Positions 1 to 12,172 are shown, counted from the first letter of the stretch. The stretch is DNA of 64,000 nt from Talaromyces rugulosus (GCF_013368755.1 NC_049564.1:4472001-4536000), one strand, 5' to 3'. Program-made: numbers and translations. The notes: a model not told the origin generated them from the sequence alone.

Positions 1-3000
1 ATAATCATATAGAGGCGAATCTAAAAGCTGAAAATAAAAACCCGGGTGTTGTCCGAGAGAGGGAGGTCAGCAAGTTCAAATAGCCGAAAACGTCACGATG
101 TTGAGGTTCCGATATTGTCAGTTGTCCGCGGACCACGATGAGGCTCTACGTCCTCCTGCAAGGCAGCGGCTAGGAGGTGCGGCCGGTGTGGGGGTCGGGT
201 CACATGCCGCTGTGGTAGTAGGCAGCCTCGCCATGGGCACTTTGAATCCCGAGTTATAATAATGACTTGGTTTTAATCTGTCTTTGATTTCTCGCTGAAT
301 TACCCAGAGCTCTTCGTAATCTCATGGCCGTGTGTCGCTTTCCACCCTTCAAAGAGCGGGAATATGTCACCACCGGTCAGTATTTGTGCGACTCGCGTCT
401 AGATGCGAGGCTGAACTTGTCTTTGTGATACGTACTTGCAAACTAGTCTGATCTCATGTTGCGATTCTAAATCGAAGCATCAGCCTAGGGCATTTTTCAA
501 GCCCCGAACAACTAGACACCATTAAAAAGAGATTAATGCATGACACACGTCAACTGTGGTTGTCTGGTTGTACCCGGGTGATTTTGTTGCAGTTTAAAGA
601 AACAGCATTGATGACACCATGTGAGCTATTTTAAAATCCGCTGACCTATTGATCAATGTGATACTACATATGCATAAGGAGCTGAAACTGGTTACACCAA
701 GAATGTAGAATATTTCATGTTAGGACATACATACATGTGTAACGATACATGTATGTTCGACTTTCCAAATGTGGTCTTTTCCATGTTATAGATGCAGCAG
801 CCCAAACAGGCACTACAATTAATTGATGTTAATATTTTTCATTAAGGCCAGAATTGGCCATGTTTTCCCCCTAGTGAGTGCTAGCTAGGATATCAATTTA
901 TATTGCTTATTGTATACGCTGACACCAGGCTGACATCCACGCACTAGTTGACGTAAATGCCATCGCTCGGCTGATGACATCAATTGATTAATAGGCATAA
1001 ATTCTATTGACCGAAGTGTGCATGGAGCACACTTCGGCCTCCGAACCTCATTTTTGAGATATAAATACATCCATGCCTGGCGCAAGGCTGAGGTCACTTT
1101 CCCCCCAAAAAAATGGTTCATTAACTCATGCTCAGCTGGGTCACGAACAAGGCTGAGATATGTTGGTCAGCACGTTGCATAAATTTATAACATTGAGTCG
1201 ACCACTAAAATCCAACGCCATCTGCTACACTGAGACACGTAACATTACTATTTATGTCTCCATGTCTGAGTAATACCCCATTTGGCTTATACATGTACCT
1301 AATGTTTCAATGTTTTCTAATACCGATTCCAGAATCCATTGATAATATAAATATTGAGCATTTGAATACTGACAAGGCTGGCTACATAGTGATATAGCGA
1401 ACAAAAAACCTGGTGTATCATTGTACCATCCAATGGCTTCAAATGTTAGCCCTAACCGGCTAGGGACTTGTTGCCCTTCAATCTCCGGTTTCACTTTACA
1501 AGTTCCTTGCCCCATCTGAAAACGACGGTTTGTTTTCTATGCTGGTCATAGCGGATAGTCGGCAATCCTTCACGATGAAAAAATGCCTCAGAAAATACGA
1601 GCCTCGAAAGAGCGGTCAGCGAACAGCGGAAACGCGCATAATCGATCCGGAATAAAATCAACCCAAGAATGCTTTCTATGGCAAACGACCACGAAGTTAT
1701 CAAATATAACTTTTCTTGACGGCAAGTTTGAGTCGGTTTCAAAATGTTCCGGGAGTAATATCCTTGCACGTTTGGAAATTCCGTTTGGTTGCTATAATAG
1801 TAACCGGCTATTGCCCACCTCCCATTGCTAGTGGACGAATCTACGCCTGAGATTTTTTTTCTTTTCAAAAAAAGAAAAAGGAAGAAAAGAAGAAAAAAAA
1901 AACCAGTGAGATACCAATGTGCTGGCCTGCTCCGCTCAGGTTCTGCGCGGCACAGACTCCGGTAAAGCCTGATGGGGGTTTTTGTTTTTGCATTACGCAG
2001 TAGGGCTATACCGAGGACACGTGTGCATTTAGCTCAGAAACTTGGTTACTGATCACAAAAAGGCTAACCAACTAGTTAGTTAAAATTATCTGGAATGCCT
2101 TCTCATACTAGCTGTACTGCCACTGCCAGAAAGGCCCAGTCAACAATGTGTGGACTCTCTTGCCCGGGCATTCAGATGTCTCGGAAATTACTCAAGGCAC
2201 CCAAACAAACAAACAAATGTGGAGTGATGCCGGTTGCCTTGCTTAATCTTGGGGCCTAGACCAAAGCTTTTGAGTGAATTTGCCTCATGTTGGGCACAAG
2301 CCGGCAGGCTGTATCCAGCTGATATGTCAAAACAAGCCGGGGGGGGGGAGGGGGGGGGGGGGGGGGGGGCAAAAGCCGGAAAGACAACCCGGCCATTACT
2401 TCTCCGATATTTGCATGTCTTATATTTTGGAAAGAACTGGGATCGGGTGTCTGTGTAAAGAGGCGAGACAAGAAACCTAGCCAAGGACATCTAGAGGCCG
2501 GGGGTGCAAACATTGCCACATTACTTGAAAGCGGAGCGATTTGAAATGTTTTTAACAAATAATATGGCTACAGTCGTGCATTTCCGGTTGATTGGTGAAG
2601 AATTAAATTGACATTGTGACCAGAGAAATTGAACAGAGGCCTGTGTCGCCAATGATACTTATTCCATGGTCCGGGCAATGTTGGACAGGGGCTTATAAAC
2701 TGATGTCGCCTTGCGATCATTCCCGAGAGGCCATATAGAAGAGAATAAACCGGACTGTTCATTCATTACCCCAGAAAAAATGAGCCGAATCTATACAAAA
2801 GGGTTAAGAGCACTATTCTAGAACAGCACGCGCGATATAGTTAGGGCAGGAGCAACAAGCTCTTCACCTCACCACACCACACCAGTCTCCTCAGACTAGT
2901 TGCATACTACTTAACATCGGAACGCACATAGAAACTTGTTTTGGTGGAGGCAATTATGACGTCGGGCTCCTCTGGGAGCGACAGGGCGACGCATCCGGCA

Positions 3001-3673
3001 GTGTTCGATCCAATAAGATACAGGAATGTGTCGAGATGGAATGCGGGCTGCTCTATGGAGCCCATTCCCCGTGGGGAGAAAGGGTAGATCGATCGTCAAG
3101 AAGCACAATAGTAAACAGTTGAGCCTGGAGTAACTATATGTAGTACTGGGCCATTAACCTCGGCTCCGGACAACCCCCCCAGTTACTCCTCCTTTTTCCG
3201 TCTCGTCCGTTGCTTGCAGAGACCTCAGTCGGTTATGTACACGTAACGATGCCAAGTTTGTGCGCTTCATGATAGCTGTCTGCTAGCGCTGCATATTATA
3301 CACCAACAGCTCCAGTCAGGCCGAGTTGGTCGAGCTGGTCAGGCACAAGCGAGATTGATTGATAGCCGATGCGGGTCCCGGTCCGGCCATTTCATCCTTT
3401 AACCACACCTCGACCGCCCCGATTATCCGATTATCCAGTTCTCCTCGCTTCACTATTATTCGCAGTATCGATACAACACGGCTATCTAGCTCCACGGTCA
3501 TGATCACTAATAGCTCATAACTGTGTGCGCCACGATCCGAAACCCTCGTTCTTGCCGACACGTCGTGGCCCCCGCCGCAGTCACGAGTCGGAGTGCTCGG
3601 TGACGAGTCATACTCGAACCTCATATCCTTACTCCCATTATCACACGACTGATTACGACTATATATATCCAAC
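1..3673. other. gene-poor left flank
   Basis: No convincing gene is visible here. The open frames are short, lack splice partners or start on non-ATG codons, and none resembles a known family. The stretch is relatively AT-rich with scattered short inverted repeats (for example the palindromic acatgta/tacatgt region near 725-755). A long homopolymeric G tract lies at 2339-2369. The last few hundred bases (about 3300-3673) are probably the promoter of the gene starting at 3674; a TATATATA element lies about 10 bases before its ATG. Confidence 0.6.
2339..2369 (+). repeat. poly-G tract, G-quadruplex candidate
   Basis: Ten G residues, one A, then about twenty more G residues. The run is long enough to form several alternative G-quadruplexes on the plus strand. 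The Gly-rich and Pro-rich frames that cross it on both strands are artefacts of the homopolymer, not genes. Confidence 0.85.
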
Positions 3674-4861
3674 ATGAAGCCCTCGGCGCCCTCCTTCTGC
3701 GAGCCCCAACAGCACAAAGAAGTCCGCTTCGAGCAGCCTCTGGTGCGGGTGCGCCGCGCTCGATCTGTCGCTTCGAGCAATCCCCTCTTGGACCCGGTAC
3801 ACCGCAGCTCGCGCGCGGCCAAAAAGTCGTCGGACGAATATGGCGCCTACCTCGAACAGTCGAGATCGATTCTCGAGAACCAGCGCCTTAACTTTGAGCG
3901 CGAGCGACTCGTCTTTGCCCAAGAACGGAAGCTATGGGAGATCGAACGGACAATGTTAAAGTCGAGGATCGTCGAGTTGGAGTCGGCCGGCAGCGGTGCT
4001 TTTCAAACCTCGTTTCGCAATCCGGATTTTGGCTTGAAAGGAGATTCTATGAGTCACACCCAACAACATCCTGTGTGGGAGGGCCCTATTCCAGGTTCGA
4101 GGCGGCCGACTCGAGTGTTCCCTGAAGAGACCGGCAAACCCGACCTGTACATCCCCCCTACTGAAGCAAATGGATTCGGTTTCCGCTCGTCGCTAGATGC
4201 CGCTTTGTCGCCGCTATTGTTCCGGCCAGCTGATGAGACCAGCGTGCCCGTGCCGATCGAGAAAGTCGACAGCCAGCTGGACGGCATCACGCTCAAGTCG
4301 ACTGCTCTGCCCCCGGATGTCGTGGCCAAGGTCATGACTCCTCCGACATCGATCTCTCCGACATCATCCCCGCCGAAGACTGAGACTGAGTCGTCGAAAC
4401 AAGCAGCCGACGGCAAATCGCCGCTGCGCCTGGAGCTCTCTAGTCTGGGCCCGCCTGCTGAGAACCTGACCCGCAACGCAGGACACACACCCATGGCAAT
4501 TCTCGGCACTGAGACAGAGATCAGTACGCGGACGCCATCCGAGATGGGAGACGACGAGGTTACCCTAGCGCCCGTAGTTACCAAACAGCCGATAGAGAAT
4601 TCCGAGTCTTACTTCCCGCCGCCCGACGATGATCCTGCCCTGACGGGTCCCCTTTCTCTGCGAAATGAAGCAGAGTCAGACAACAGCTTCTTTTCTTTAC
4701 TCGATAAAAAGCTATTGGACGAGGCTAAAAAGGCCGTCTCAGGCCCTTCAGACGCAGACGCAGACGATGCAGATGAAAGCAAGGGAGGAGAGGAGCCCGA
4801 TCCAGAGCTTAAGCTCAAAGCTTCGACCAATTTTGGCACCGTGTTTGGCCAAGTCGAATAA
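3674..4861 (+). CDS. coiled-coil hypothetical protein
   Basis: Single-exon frame of 395 residues, ATG at 3674 just after a TATATATA stretch. I do not recognise a named family. Residues about 25-45 are basic (Arg-rich), and residues about 55-100 form a strongly charged Glu/Arg helix with heptad-like spacing, very probably a coiled coil. The rest is low-complexity Ser/Thr/Pro-rich and looks disordered. The C-terminal 80 residues are acidic (Asp/Glu-rich around residues 360-380), ending in a short motif STNFGTVFGQ. No signal peptide or membrane segment is seen. Codon use is GC-rich at third positions like neighbouring real genes, and the antisense frames are fragmentary. A cytoskeletal or cell-polarity scaffold is possible, but that is inference only. 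Confidence 0.7.
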   Translation: MKPSAPSFCEPQQHKEVRFEQPLVRVRRARSVASSNPLLDPVHRSSRAAKKSSDEYGAYLEQSRSILENQRLNFERERLVFAQERKLWEIERTMLKSRIVELESAGSGAFQTSFRNPDFGLKGDSMSHTQQHPVWEGPIPGSRRPTRVFPEETGKPDLYIPPTEANGFGFRSSLDAALSPLLFRPADETSVPVPIEKVDSQLDGITLKSTALPPDVVAKVMTPPTSISPTSSPPKTETESSKQAADGKSPLRLELSSLGPPAENLTRNAGHTPMAILGTETEISTRTPSEMGDDEVTLAPVVTKQPIENSESYFPPPDDDPALTGPLSLRNEAESDNSFFSLLDKKLLDEAKKAVSGPSDADADDADESKGGEEPDPELKLKASTNFGTVFGQVE

Positions 4862-5966
4862 GGCTTTCTCTTTTCTTTTCTTTTATTTTTTTTAACTTGC
4901 TATTTGTGGCTACATGTTTTGATTTCTTTTGATTTATGATTTTGGTGCATGATGGACGCAATTATGATGGTGGCATGTCTCAATCTATACCCGGCGGGAA
5001 AAGCTAGCCTGCCAACTCCCTTTCTTTTTGTTATATACATGTAAAAACGGCTGGATTTGATGCAGATACACGGACATGGAGTTGATGTGTTTTCCCTATT
5101 ATTTCACTTGTTTCAGCATATAATATCTAGATTTATACCTGCAGCTATACGGATTGGATAACTATATTATACTAGGTATATAGTCTAGAGTAAATGAAGA
5201 TCGACTTGTCCCTTGCTACTTGGCCATTAAACTGCTGCAGTCAGCCGTCTTTTGCTGTTAGGATTCAGGTTTAGGGCGCTTAATGGTGCGTTTCCCCCCT
5301 GCATGATGAGATCTCGACTATCCGCTGCACCCTTGCATCAATTGATCTGTCCAGATGTCACAACAGAGTTTGTTTACTTCTTCAGCCTAGCTCATATTCA
5401 AATTTTTTTTTTTTTTTTTTTTTTTAAAACGAAGGAAAATAGATCGGCAAAGCTATTGAAATGACAGGGTTGACGCGGGGGGAGCTTCTTTCTGCTTCAT
5501 CCAATGCAGCCCGCCCTGAACCCTAATCTTGTTCATCTGGCTCGAGGGAATATACAGCGCTAGGTAATTATTGCTCGAAAATTTGTGAAATCACGATCGG
5601 CTCAGATTCGCATTTTGCCTTGCATGTCGCCTGCGATGAATGATATTGCATGCTGTCGATGCGCAGTGAAAATGGCTAGTCTCGGCAACACGGATTTCCC
5701 GTTTGGGAAATTTAATATCATGGTTGATTATACATAGCACTAGTGGTATACTGTCTGTCCCAAACATAAAAGGGCCAAGATATCCCCTTGACTGTTGATG
5801 TTTCATTCTATCAATCAATCCATCATTAGCCAGCGCTTTCTTCTCATCCAACTCAAAGTCACTCTTTTGATACAACTCTTTGCAGATACACCAATTTCTT
5901 GCTCCCACATTTTTTTTTGGACGGATTTGTGCATATCAAAAAAACACGAAAAACAAACACACCAAA
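4862..5966. other. intergenic region
   Basis: No gene seen. It holds the 3' flank of the preceding gene with T-rich stretches, a long poly-T tract at about 5402-5424, and the promoter/5' leader of the secreted-protein gene at 5967. The leader is CA/A-rich directly before the ATG (ACACACCAAA-ATG), typical of well-translated fungal starts. Confidence 0.6.
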
Positions 5967-6852
5967 ATGAAGTACAGCACTGCCCTGACCCTCTTCCTCG
6001 CCTGTGGCCCTTCGGCTATCATGGCTGCCCCTGTCGCCCAGGACGCCACTCCAGCGCTCGCTCTTCGCGGCGATGGTCCCCAGCCTCAGGCTAGCCCTCA
6101 GACGGCTCCCCAGGGCTCAGCTGCCACTGGCCAAAAGGGCCAAAAGTCCGGAAACGAGGGTATTCTCGACAAAGTTGAGAAGATTCTCAAGGATGTCCTC
6201 GGCGGGGTATGTTCAATCCATTATACTTTTAAAAAGAACGCTGGCTGATTTTGTAACGCGAATAGCTTCGCAAGCGTGGCCTCGTTGAGGAAGTCGGTGA
6301 TGCTGCCAAGAAGGCCTTGGACGGAGTGAGTCTTGACCAAAACATTCCAGACATGTGTTTCTTTTTGAGTATCTCGCTAACAGAAAATAGACTAGCAAGC
6401 TTGTCAACGGCGAACAGTCTGGCAGCCAGAGCGGCTTCTCCTCGCAATCCTCCAACCCGGATGCCGCTCCTCAGCAACAGTCTAAGCCAAAGGAAAAGGA
6501 CGATGGTGATGATGATGACAAAAAAGATGACAGCAAGGATGGCGGCGAAGGTGGTGTCGGCAAGTTCCTCGGCGGCCGTGGCAGTCCTATCGACCCTGTT
6601 ACCAGCCAGGTCGAGTCTCTGCCCAAGGATATTCCAGCTGCTGCCCCTGTCAAGAAATCTTACACCAATGACCGCGACGACGATGACGAGCACCGCCACC
6701 ACTCCAGCCCAGAATCCAGCAGCGGCAAGTCCGGCAATAGCTCGTCTTCCAGCGACGGCCAGCTCTCTCCTGAGCAAATCGCTGCCATTGTCGGTATCCT
6801 TAACGGTGGTGGAGCTCAGAAGAAGCCTCAGATCCCTGGTCAGGATGACTAG
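5967..6852 (+). CDS. small secreted protein with Kex2-like site
   Basis: Three exons: 5967-6206, 6266-6325 and 6391-6852, joined by introns of 59 and 65 bp with GTATGT and GTGAGT donors; 253 residues. Residues 1-20 form a signal peptide (hydrophobic core, small residues before about Ala20/Ala21). After a Pro/Gln-rich linker comes an amphipathic helix (residues 65-80). Exon 2, exactly 20 codons, begins LRKR, a dibasic Kex2-like processing site, and continues with a second amphipathic helix. Exon 3 is Ser/Gly-rich with acidic Asp runs, a GVGKFLGGR segment and a His-rich patch. There are no cysteines beyond the signal region, so it is not a hydrophobin or a typical Cys-rich effector. Function unknown; a secreted wall-associated or processed-peptide precursor is the best guess. 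Neighbours (coiled-coil hypothetical and atg3) give no hint. Confidence 0.75.
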
Positions 6853-7314
6853 ATATGAGTCGGCCTGTGGAGATCCTTATTTTCTTCTTGATTCTGGCCA
6901 CTTCCAACATAACTTGAAGTTATGTCTCCTTCAACGCAGTGGCAGGGTCTACGATACTTCTTTTCTCAGTATTCTTTGCCCAAGACTTCAACTGTTTGTT
7001 GAGTCTTCGGTTCTTTTTTTATTCTTCGACTACATTTGTATTTAAATTTGATAGAACATGAAGAGCATTACAGACATGTTAGCATAACACAATATTTCCA
7101 ACCACAGTGTTTTCAATCACATCGTATATGGCTTATAATAAATGATCTCTCCTAAGAGCTTTGATTAAATTTCTAATATACCGCTATCATCACTCGTCAA
7201 TCCGTCCACATTGTGTCTGAGATCAAGACAAGAAAAAGTTGACATTTCGTGCACCAAAAACGTGAATAAAAATAAAGATAAAGAAAACACCAAGATATAA
7301 CAAAAGAAACAAAG
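6853..7314. other. convergent intergenic gap
   Basis: No gene seen. AT-rich 3' flanks of the secreted-protein gene (plus strand) and atg3 (minus strand), with A-rich stretches suited to 3'-end formation. Confidence 0.6.
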
Positions 7315-8489
7315 TTACACCCCCATCGTAAAATCATGCTCTATTCCCGGCGTAACGCTCGCAATAAACTTAAGAAACACAATCAGATATTGATCAACGC
7401 GAATCGCCGACTGCAATTCATCCTCTTCACCATTCTCTTCATGCTGCAGCACTTCCCACTCATCACCTGCAGTTCCACCTGATGATGCTGCATGTGGTCC
7501 TCGCTGCCGCTCCGCAAGCGAAAGTTTACTCGTGTCATCGACTAAACCTTCAAGGCCACTATCCACTTTAATATTAGACGCTTCTCCAGCAGATTGTGCT
7601 TCACGTAGCTTTGCTCGTCGCAGTTTGAGCGCTGCATCTGCACGGTCGAGGAGAATTTTCATCACTGATGCGTGTTGACAAGGGTGGACCGTGGCCATGG
7701 GCAGGCTTGTGTCAAACCATGGGAAATCTTCTAGTGTCACTGTTTTATCTTTATAGTCGCCGACAATATCCTCCATCATCAGGTGTGGCGGTAGTGGCTC
7801 CGAGGGTGAGAGATATCCCGATAAATATAGTCGCGGCGTTCGGTAGTAGTTGGCATAGGTGATATACAAATTATACGTCCGGAGGGGTCTGTTAATGATG
7901 GTCAGTTGCTAATATTTGATTTGCATGAGAATAAAAGTAAAACTCACGCTGTCGTGCCCGATTTGCCCGACGGGTCTCGTATGATTGCCTCCTCATCGTC
8001 ATCGTCGTCTTCCATGTCAGGAATCTCGTCGTCGTCCTCTACCTGGTCGCCTACGTTACCCGCTTCATCGACAGTGCGGATATCCTTCCTCTTGGCCTCT
8101 TGCGAATCGGCATACTCGCGTTTACCGCCAGTTTGCAACCATCCGTCATCATCTCCATCGCCGCTCCCCGAAGCTCCGGCGCGGAGCATATCTTGGATGA
8201 TGACATCATCCTGTAAATCACCGGCGAAATTATCGTTCAGTCGACGATGACAAGGCACCCCTCTAGTTACCAGGTACTGCTTGTTCGGTGGGAGGAACGG
8301 CACTTGCTGAGCGGGTGTCGACGCTTCAGACCATTGCCACGATGGGAACTTGTAGACGAGGTAGTCGCCGGCTGCGGCAAATTCCTCCGGTGTGATCTTG
8401 CCCGTCTCTCGGAAGGTGGAGGTGTGAGAGACTGGGGTTATCCAGTCTCGCCACGTCGACCATGTCTGATGGATGAGGTTTTTCGACAT
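7315..8489 (-). CDS. atg3: autophagy-related E2-like enzyme Atg3
   Basis: Exons 8489-7948 and 7888-7315 with a 59-bp intron; 371 residues. Atg3 receives lipidatable Atg8 from Atg7 and transfers it to phosphatidylethanolamine on the growing phagophore. Seen here: the N-terminal block with [16 protein letters not shown], the RTYNLYITY and [12 protein letters not shown] core strands of the E2 fold, and the catalytic VHPCQH motif placing the thioester cysteine at about residue 251. Between residues about 100 and 180 lies the long acidic, poorly conserved insertion (Asp/Glu runs) that in yeast Atg3 binds Atg7. The C-terminal tail is enriched in acidic residues. It is divergent from the cyclin-like gene across about 570 bp. 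Identification is very secure; the exact C-terminal length agrees with fungal Atg3 proteins (about 310-370). Confidence 0.96.
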
Positions 8490-9059
8490 CGTGAGAGCTT
8501 TGTAATTATATCAACGCGTGCCGAGTGCGGGGTAGGCTATTGTACGTCTAAACCTTCTTGATAAAAGGCTTCGAGTTATAATGGGATGCTGAGATGCGGG
8601 TAACAATGATATAAGCCAGAGAAACTAGAATAGAGACGACAAAGCCAAAAGCCTCGAGTCGTAATCACACTGTTTGCCGCGTGGAAGACTTGTGAGACCC
8701 GCAAGGACGAGGGGAAAGCAGCTGATAACGGTATCGCAGAATACGACTAAACCGGATACGGAAATCACATGCCACTTCGAGTCACGGCAGCCTGGTCATG
8801 TTTGGTTTGCCTTGTATAGAGGTGCGCAGTATTTTTCACAGCGTGACTGGCAGTAGACTTTCACTGTAAAGAAGGTCAGTTGAAAGTAAAATACTATCAC
8901 TGGTTGGTATACAAAATGCAAGACTGACTTTGGCAACTTTGCGAAGAAATCCCATCCATAATAGGCAATTAGTGGACCCACTAATTTTTTTCAATTCACC
9001 ACGTCCGCGGCCGCTCGGAGCTTGTTCAGGACAACAATAATAAACATGTCGCCAACACC
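8490..9059. other. divergent promoter region atg3 / cyclin
   Basis: About 570 bp between two divergent starts. No gene seen. It includes a five-codon upstream ORF at 9046-9063 whose stop overlaps the cyclin start as ATGA. Confidence 0.6.
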
Positions 9060-10014
9060 ATGACTGCTGCCGACGGTTTGGAGGGCCTCGCTAATCTCTT
9101 GGCTACGCCTGCTCAGCTATCGAGCTCATCGTCGTCTCTTGATGGCATCCCTGCTGACCTAGAAACTTCGATTCGCTTTGCGGGTGCTCTCTTGACGCAA
9201 GCAGCTGGGGTACTGCTGCGACTGCCTCAGGATGTGGTCGCTCAAGCTATCGTGATCTTTACTCGGTTCTGGATCGGACCTGATGGTGGTAGCCTTGCCA
9301 TCCATTCCGCAAAGGTAAAGAATACGCGACTAGGGACAAGCTACGTTAGGCTAATTACTCTTCATACAGGATGTCTCCGCAGCCTCAATTTACCTGATGG
9401 CCAAGCTATCATTCCATCCTACATCTCCCCGCTCTGTGCTCAATGTATATTCCTATCTCTTGTCGAAAGAAGCCTCGCCTTTGTGGTTCATCAACCCGTC
9501 CGAGGAGCTCGAAGATAATCCCAAACCGGAATCATACTATTTGTCCGAAGGCGGATATCAAACTCAGCGGTTATCGCTCTTGAAGATGGAGACGATCATC
9601 CTTCGTACTCTTGGATTCAATACCCACGTCGTCATTCCCCACACCATTGCTCTTACATATCTACAAACCATAAACACGACAGGAAGCGCCCTTGCCAAGC
9701 GGGTTTTTGAGCACCTCAACGCGTCCCTTCTATCGCCCCAGCTTTTATACGTGACACATCAACCAAACGCGCTAGCCGTGGCTTCCATCTACCTCGCTGC
9801 CCGAGAAGTTGGCGTGAAGATGGTAGAAGAAGAGTGGTGGGAGGTGTTTGATGTCGACCGCGAGGAACTGGGTTTTTTGGTGGTTGCAATGAATAGCATG
9901 GAAGTATTCTCCAAATCTGAAAGGGATGTATGGTCTGGAACGCCAATACCGTTAACCGTCGAGAGCTTAGAGGCTGAGTTGGCGAAACGGAAAAAGGCCC
10001 AGGATGGCGAATGA
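9060..10014 (+). CDS. cyclin-L-type transcriptional cyclin
   Basis: Exons 9060-9314 and 9370-10014, a 55-bp intron; 299 residues. The N-terminal cyclin box includes ETSIRFAGALLTQAAGVLLRLPQ followed by the VFTRF/W-type helix, very similar to the cyclin L/K group that partners transcription- or splicing-associated CDKs. The exon junction falls in the second helix (HSAK/DVSAASIYLMAKL). A second cyclin fold follows (about residues 150-260, ending with NALAVASIYLAAREVGV). It lacks the long RS-rich tail of animal cyclin L. The start at 9060 is chosen because the frame opens directly into the conserved box; an ATG 14 bases upstream is out of frame. Cyclin K/Ctk2-like is the main alternative. Confidence 0.75.
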
Positions 10015-10767
10015 ACATATGACTTCGGCTGGACCTACCTAGTCAGTAACTACAGATGGCTGGTAGCATCTCCTATAGGTCTGAAAGGCTGGCCAAGTCG
10101 CCTATTGAATAATGCTAGGCTGGAGCATTCCGATACTAGCTCATACAAGGCGAAACCATCAACCAACCCAGGCTCATCTCACTTCGGGGACCGAGATAAC
10201 GTCGGGACATATAATTCTTTGGCCTCCATAAATGGAAAGCAATTCTTTGACGCCTCGGAGAACACATCAAACTTACTTTTGCGTGCCGATGCTGGATATT
10301 TATCTGGATTTTACTGGCCTGTAGTGACTAGGAAGTAGCCCGGATCTAATATATATTAATCAGCGCTAACTGAAGCTTGTAAGCTCACCTATGTATTAAT
10401 AATGTCCAATTCGAAAGAAAAGGGTAGTTATTGTAACTACATGCACCTACTAGTCAACTGGTATACCTATACATTCTGCAGGCCAACCCTCCAAGTCCTA
10501 GGGCTAGCAGGCCCACCATGGCTTCTCGCTAACCCAAAACAAGCAACGGTTCCAATCGTTTTGATTGGCTCTATGGTTGTATAGCTGATGATTGCTACTC
10601 TTTTCATAGCTGAACTAGTTGCATTAGAGCCGAGGCTCGAACACCTGGGGCGTCTTGAAGACTGATTATAAAAGGAAGCTGAATTTCCAAGGATGAAACA
10701 CATCACAGATCCAACTCGTTCACTAAAAATATTCATAACACTTCATTCACAAGCCCTACACTCAAAT
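10015..10767. other. intergenic region before methyltransferase
   Basis: No supported gene. Short open frames at about 10105-10338 and 10402-10584 start on weak codons and show no family resemblance. AT-rich sequence marks the left edge of the accessory island that follows. Confidence 0.5.
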
Positions 10768-12172
10768 ATGGATGCCATTATCGAGCAGATAAAGTCATTA
10801 GCCAAAGATGCAGATGACATAACCCGAAAAACAATCATTGATCAGCTCCGCGAGGTTTTCATATCTCTTGAGACTGCCCAAGATGCTATGCAGCGGATAT
10901 CCTATTCAGTACGCCTACTTTCATTTGACAAGTCTTAACTTTTCATTGGATTAGGAGGGCTGTTTTCTTACACAAAGTTAGCACCTTCAATCAATCCTTG
11001 TTCGCGTGGGCTGTGACCTGAAACTTTTCGACCTTCTCACAGAGAGCAAAGAGCCTGTCACCGTGGACCAGCTAGCTAAGAAGACAGGGGCAGCCCCGAT
11101 ACTCCTTGGTAGGTTGTAGGAAGATAAAAGCTATTTGTGTCATGTTACTAGCCTGACCATATTGTAGGACGGATTCTTCGCTACTTGGCATCCGTGGGAA
11201 CGGTGAAAGAGACTGGAAAAGACACTTTTGCTGCCAACAACATTACTATTTACCTGACTAACCCCGGCATTCAGAGTGCCGTTTACCATAAGTTCGTTCC
11301 TCACAAGTTTTCTCTTTCGGCATGCCATGCATTCTGACCAACAAAATGTGTATTAGTGTTGACACCCTCGGCCCGGCCATGGCTGTGCTGCCAGATTTCC
11401 TTGCAGAAATCAAGTATCAGGACTTCACGGATTCATCCAACACGCCTATGAACAAGGCATGGAAAACGGACCTTCCCCCATTTCTCTGGCTGCAAACAAA
11501 ACCAGAAAACCATGCGCATTTCAACCGCTTCATGGAGGCGCAGCATCAGGGCATGCGTCAATGGTTGGATGTTTACCCTATTGAAGAACGGTTTCAGAAT
11601 ATGGGACCAGAGCAGGTCGCATTCGTCGATGTCGGCGGTGGCATCGGGCATCAAGCCATTGCGCTGCGCCAGCGTCTGCCTCATCTCAAGAACAGGATTA
11701 TTGTTCAGGATGTGGAGGCGGTCATCGCCCACGCTATTCCGCATGAAGGTGTAGAAGCCACGGCTTATGACTTCTACCAACCGCAGGCCGTCCAAGGTAT
11801 GAATACCAGTTGACTACGAATTGATATCCATAAACTAACTAGTGGAAAGGCGCCCGAGTGTATTATTTTCGAAACATCATGCACGATTATTCCGACGACA
11901 AAGCAATCTTGATCCTAAAAAACACGATCGCAGCTCTCGGACACGATTCCGTGATTCTCATCGACGACATGGTTCTTCCAGACTCTGGCGTCCACCGGCA
12001 CGCGACTCAGGTTGATCTGACCATGATGGCGGTGATGGCCTCGCGCGAACGCACGGCACAAGCATGGTATGAGCTGATGGAGAAGGCCGGGCTCAAAATA
12101 CAGTGTATTTATACGTACACGCAGAGTTTACGCGATAGTATTTTGGAATGTGTCCCCGTCCGAGCAATGTAG
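10768..12172 (+). CDS. fungal class-II O-methyltransferase
   Basis: Five exons: 10768-10908, 10982-11108, 11168-11291, 11357-11796 and 11850-12172 (introns 73, 59, 65 and 53 bp); 384 residues. This is a SAM-dependent Methyltransf_2 protein of the kind that methylates phenolic hydroxyls in fungal secondary metabolism. N-terminal helices form the dimerisation domain. The VRVGCDLKLFDLL and GRILRYLASVG blocks fit the winged-helix region, DTLGPAM precedes the catalytic domain, and DVGGGIG (about residues 222-228) is SAM motif I. RNIMHDY supplies the catalytic base His (about residue 289), followed by ILIDDMVLP. The donor of intron 3 (GTTCGT) is unusual, and an alternative GT 14 bp downstream would add a few residues. 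It sits next to a transcription-factor-like gene with no synthase in view, so the substrate is unknown. Confidence 0.88.

Noticed and set aside
2188..2558. Pro-rich and Gly-rich frames around the poly-G tract on both strands
   Set aside because: Composition is forced by the homopolymer; no other support.
3316..3822. 168-codon minus-strand frame over the 3674 start
   Set aside because: Overlaps the promoter and the well-formed plus-strand gene; unusual composition and no domain.
5402..5424. poly-T tract as a Pol III terminator
   Set aside because: No tRNA or other Pol III gene upstream; more likely a simple repeat in the 5.0-5.9 kb spacer.
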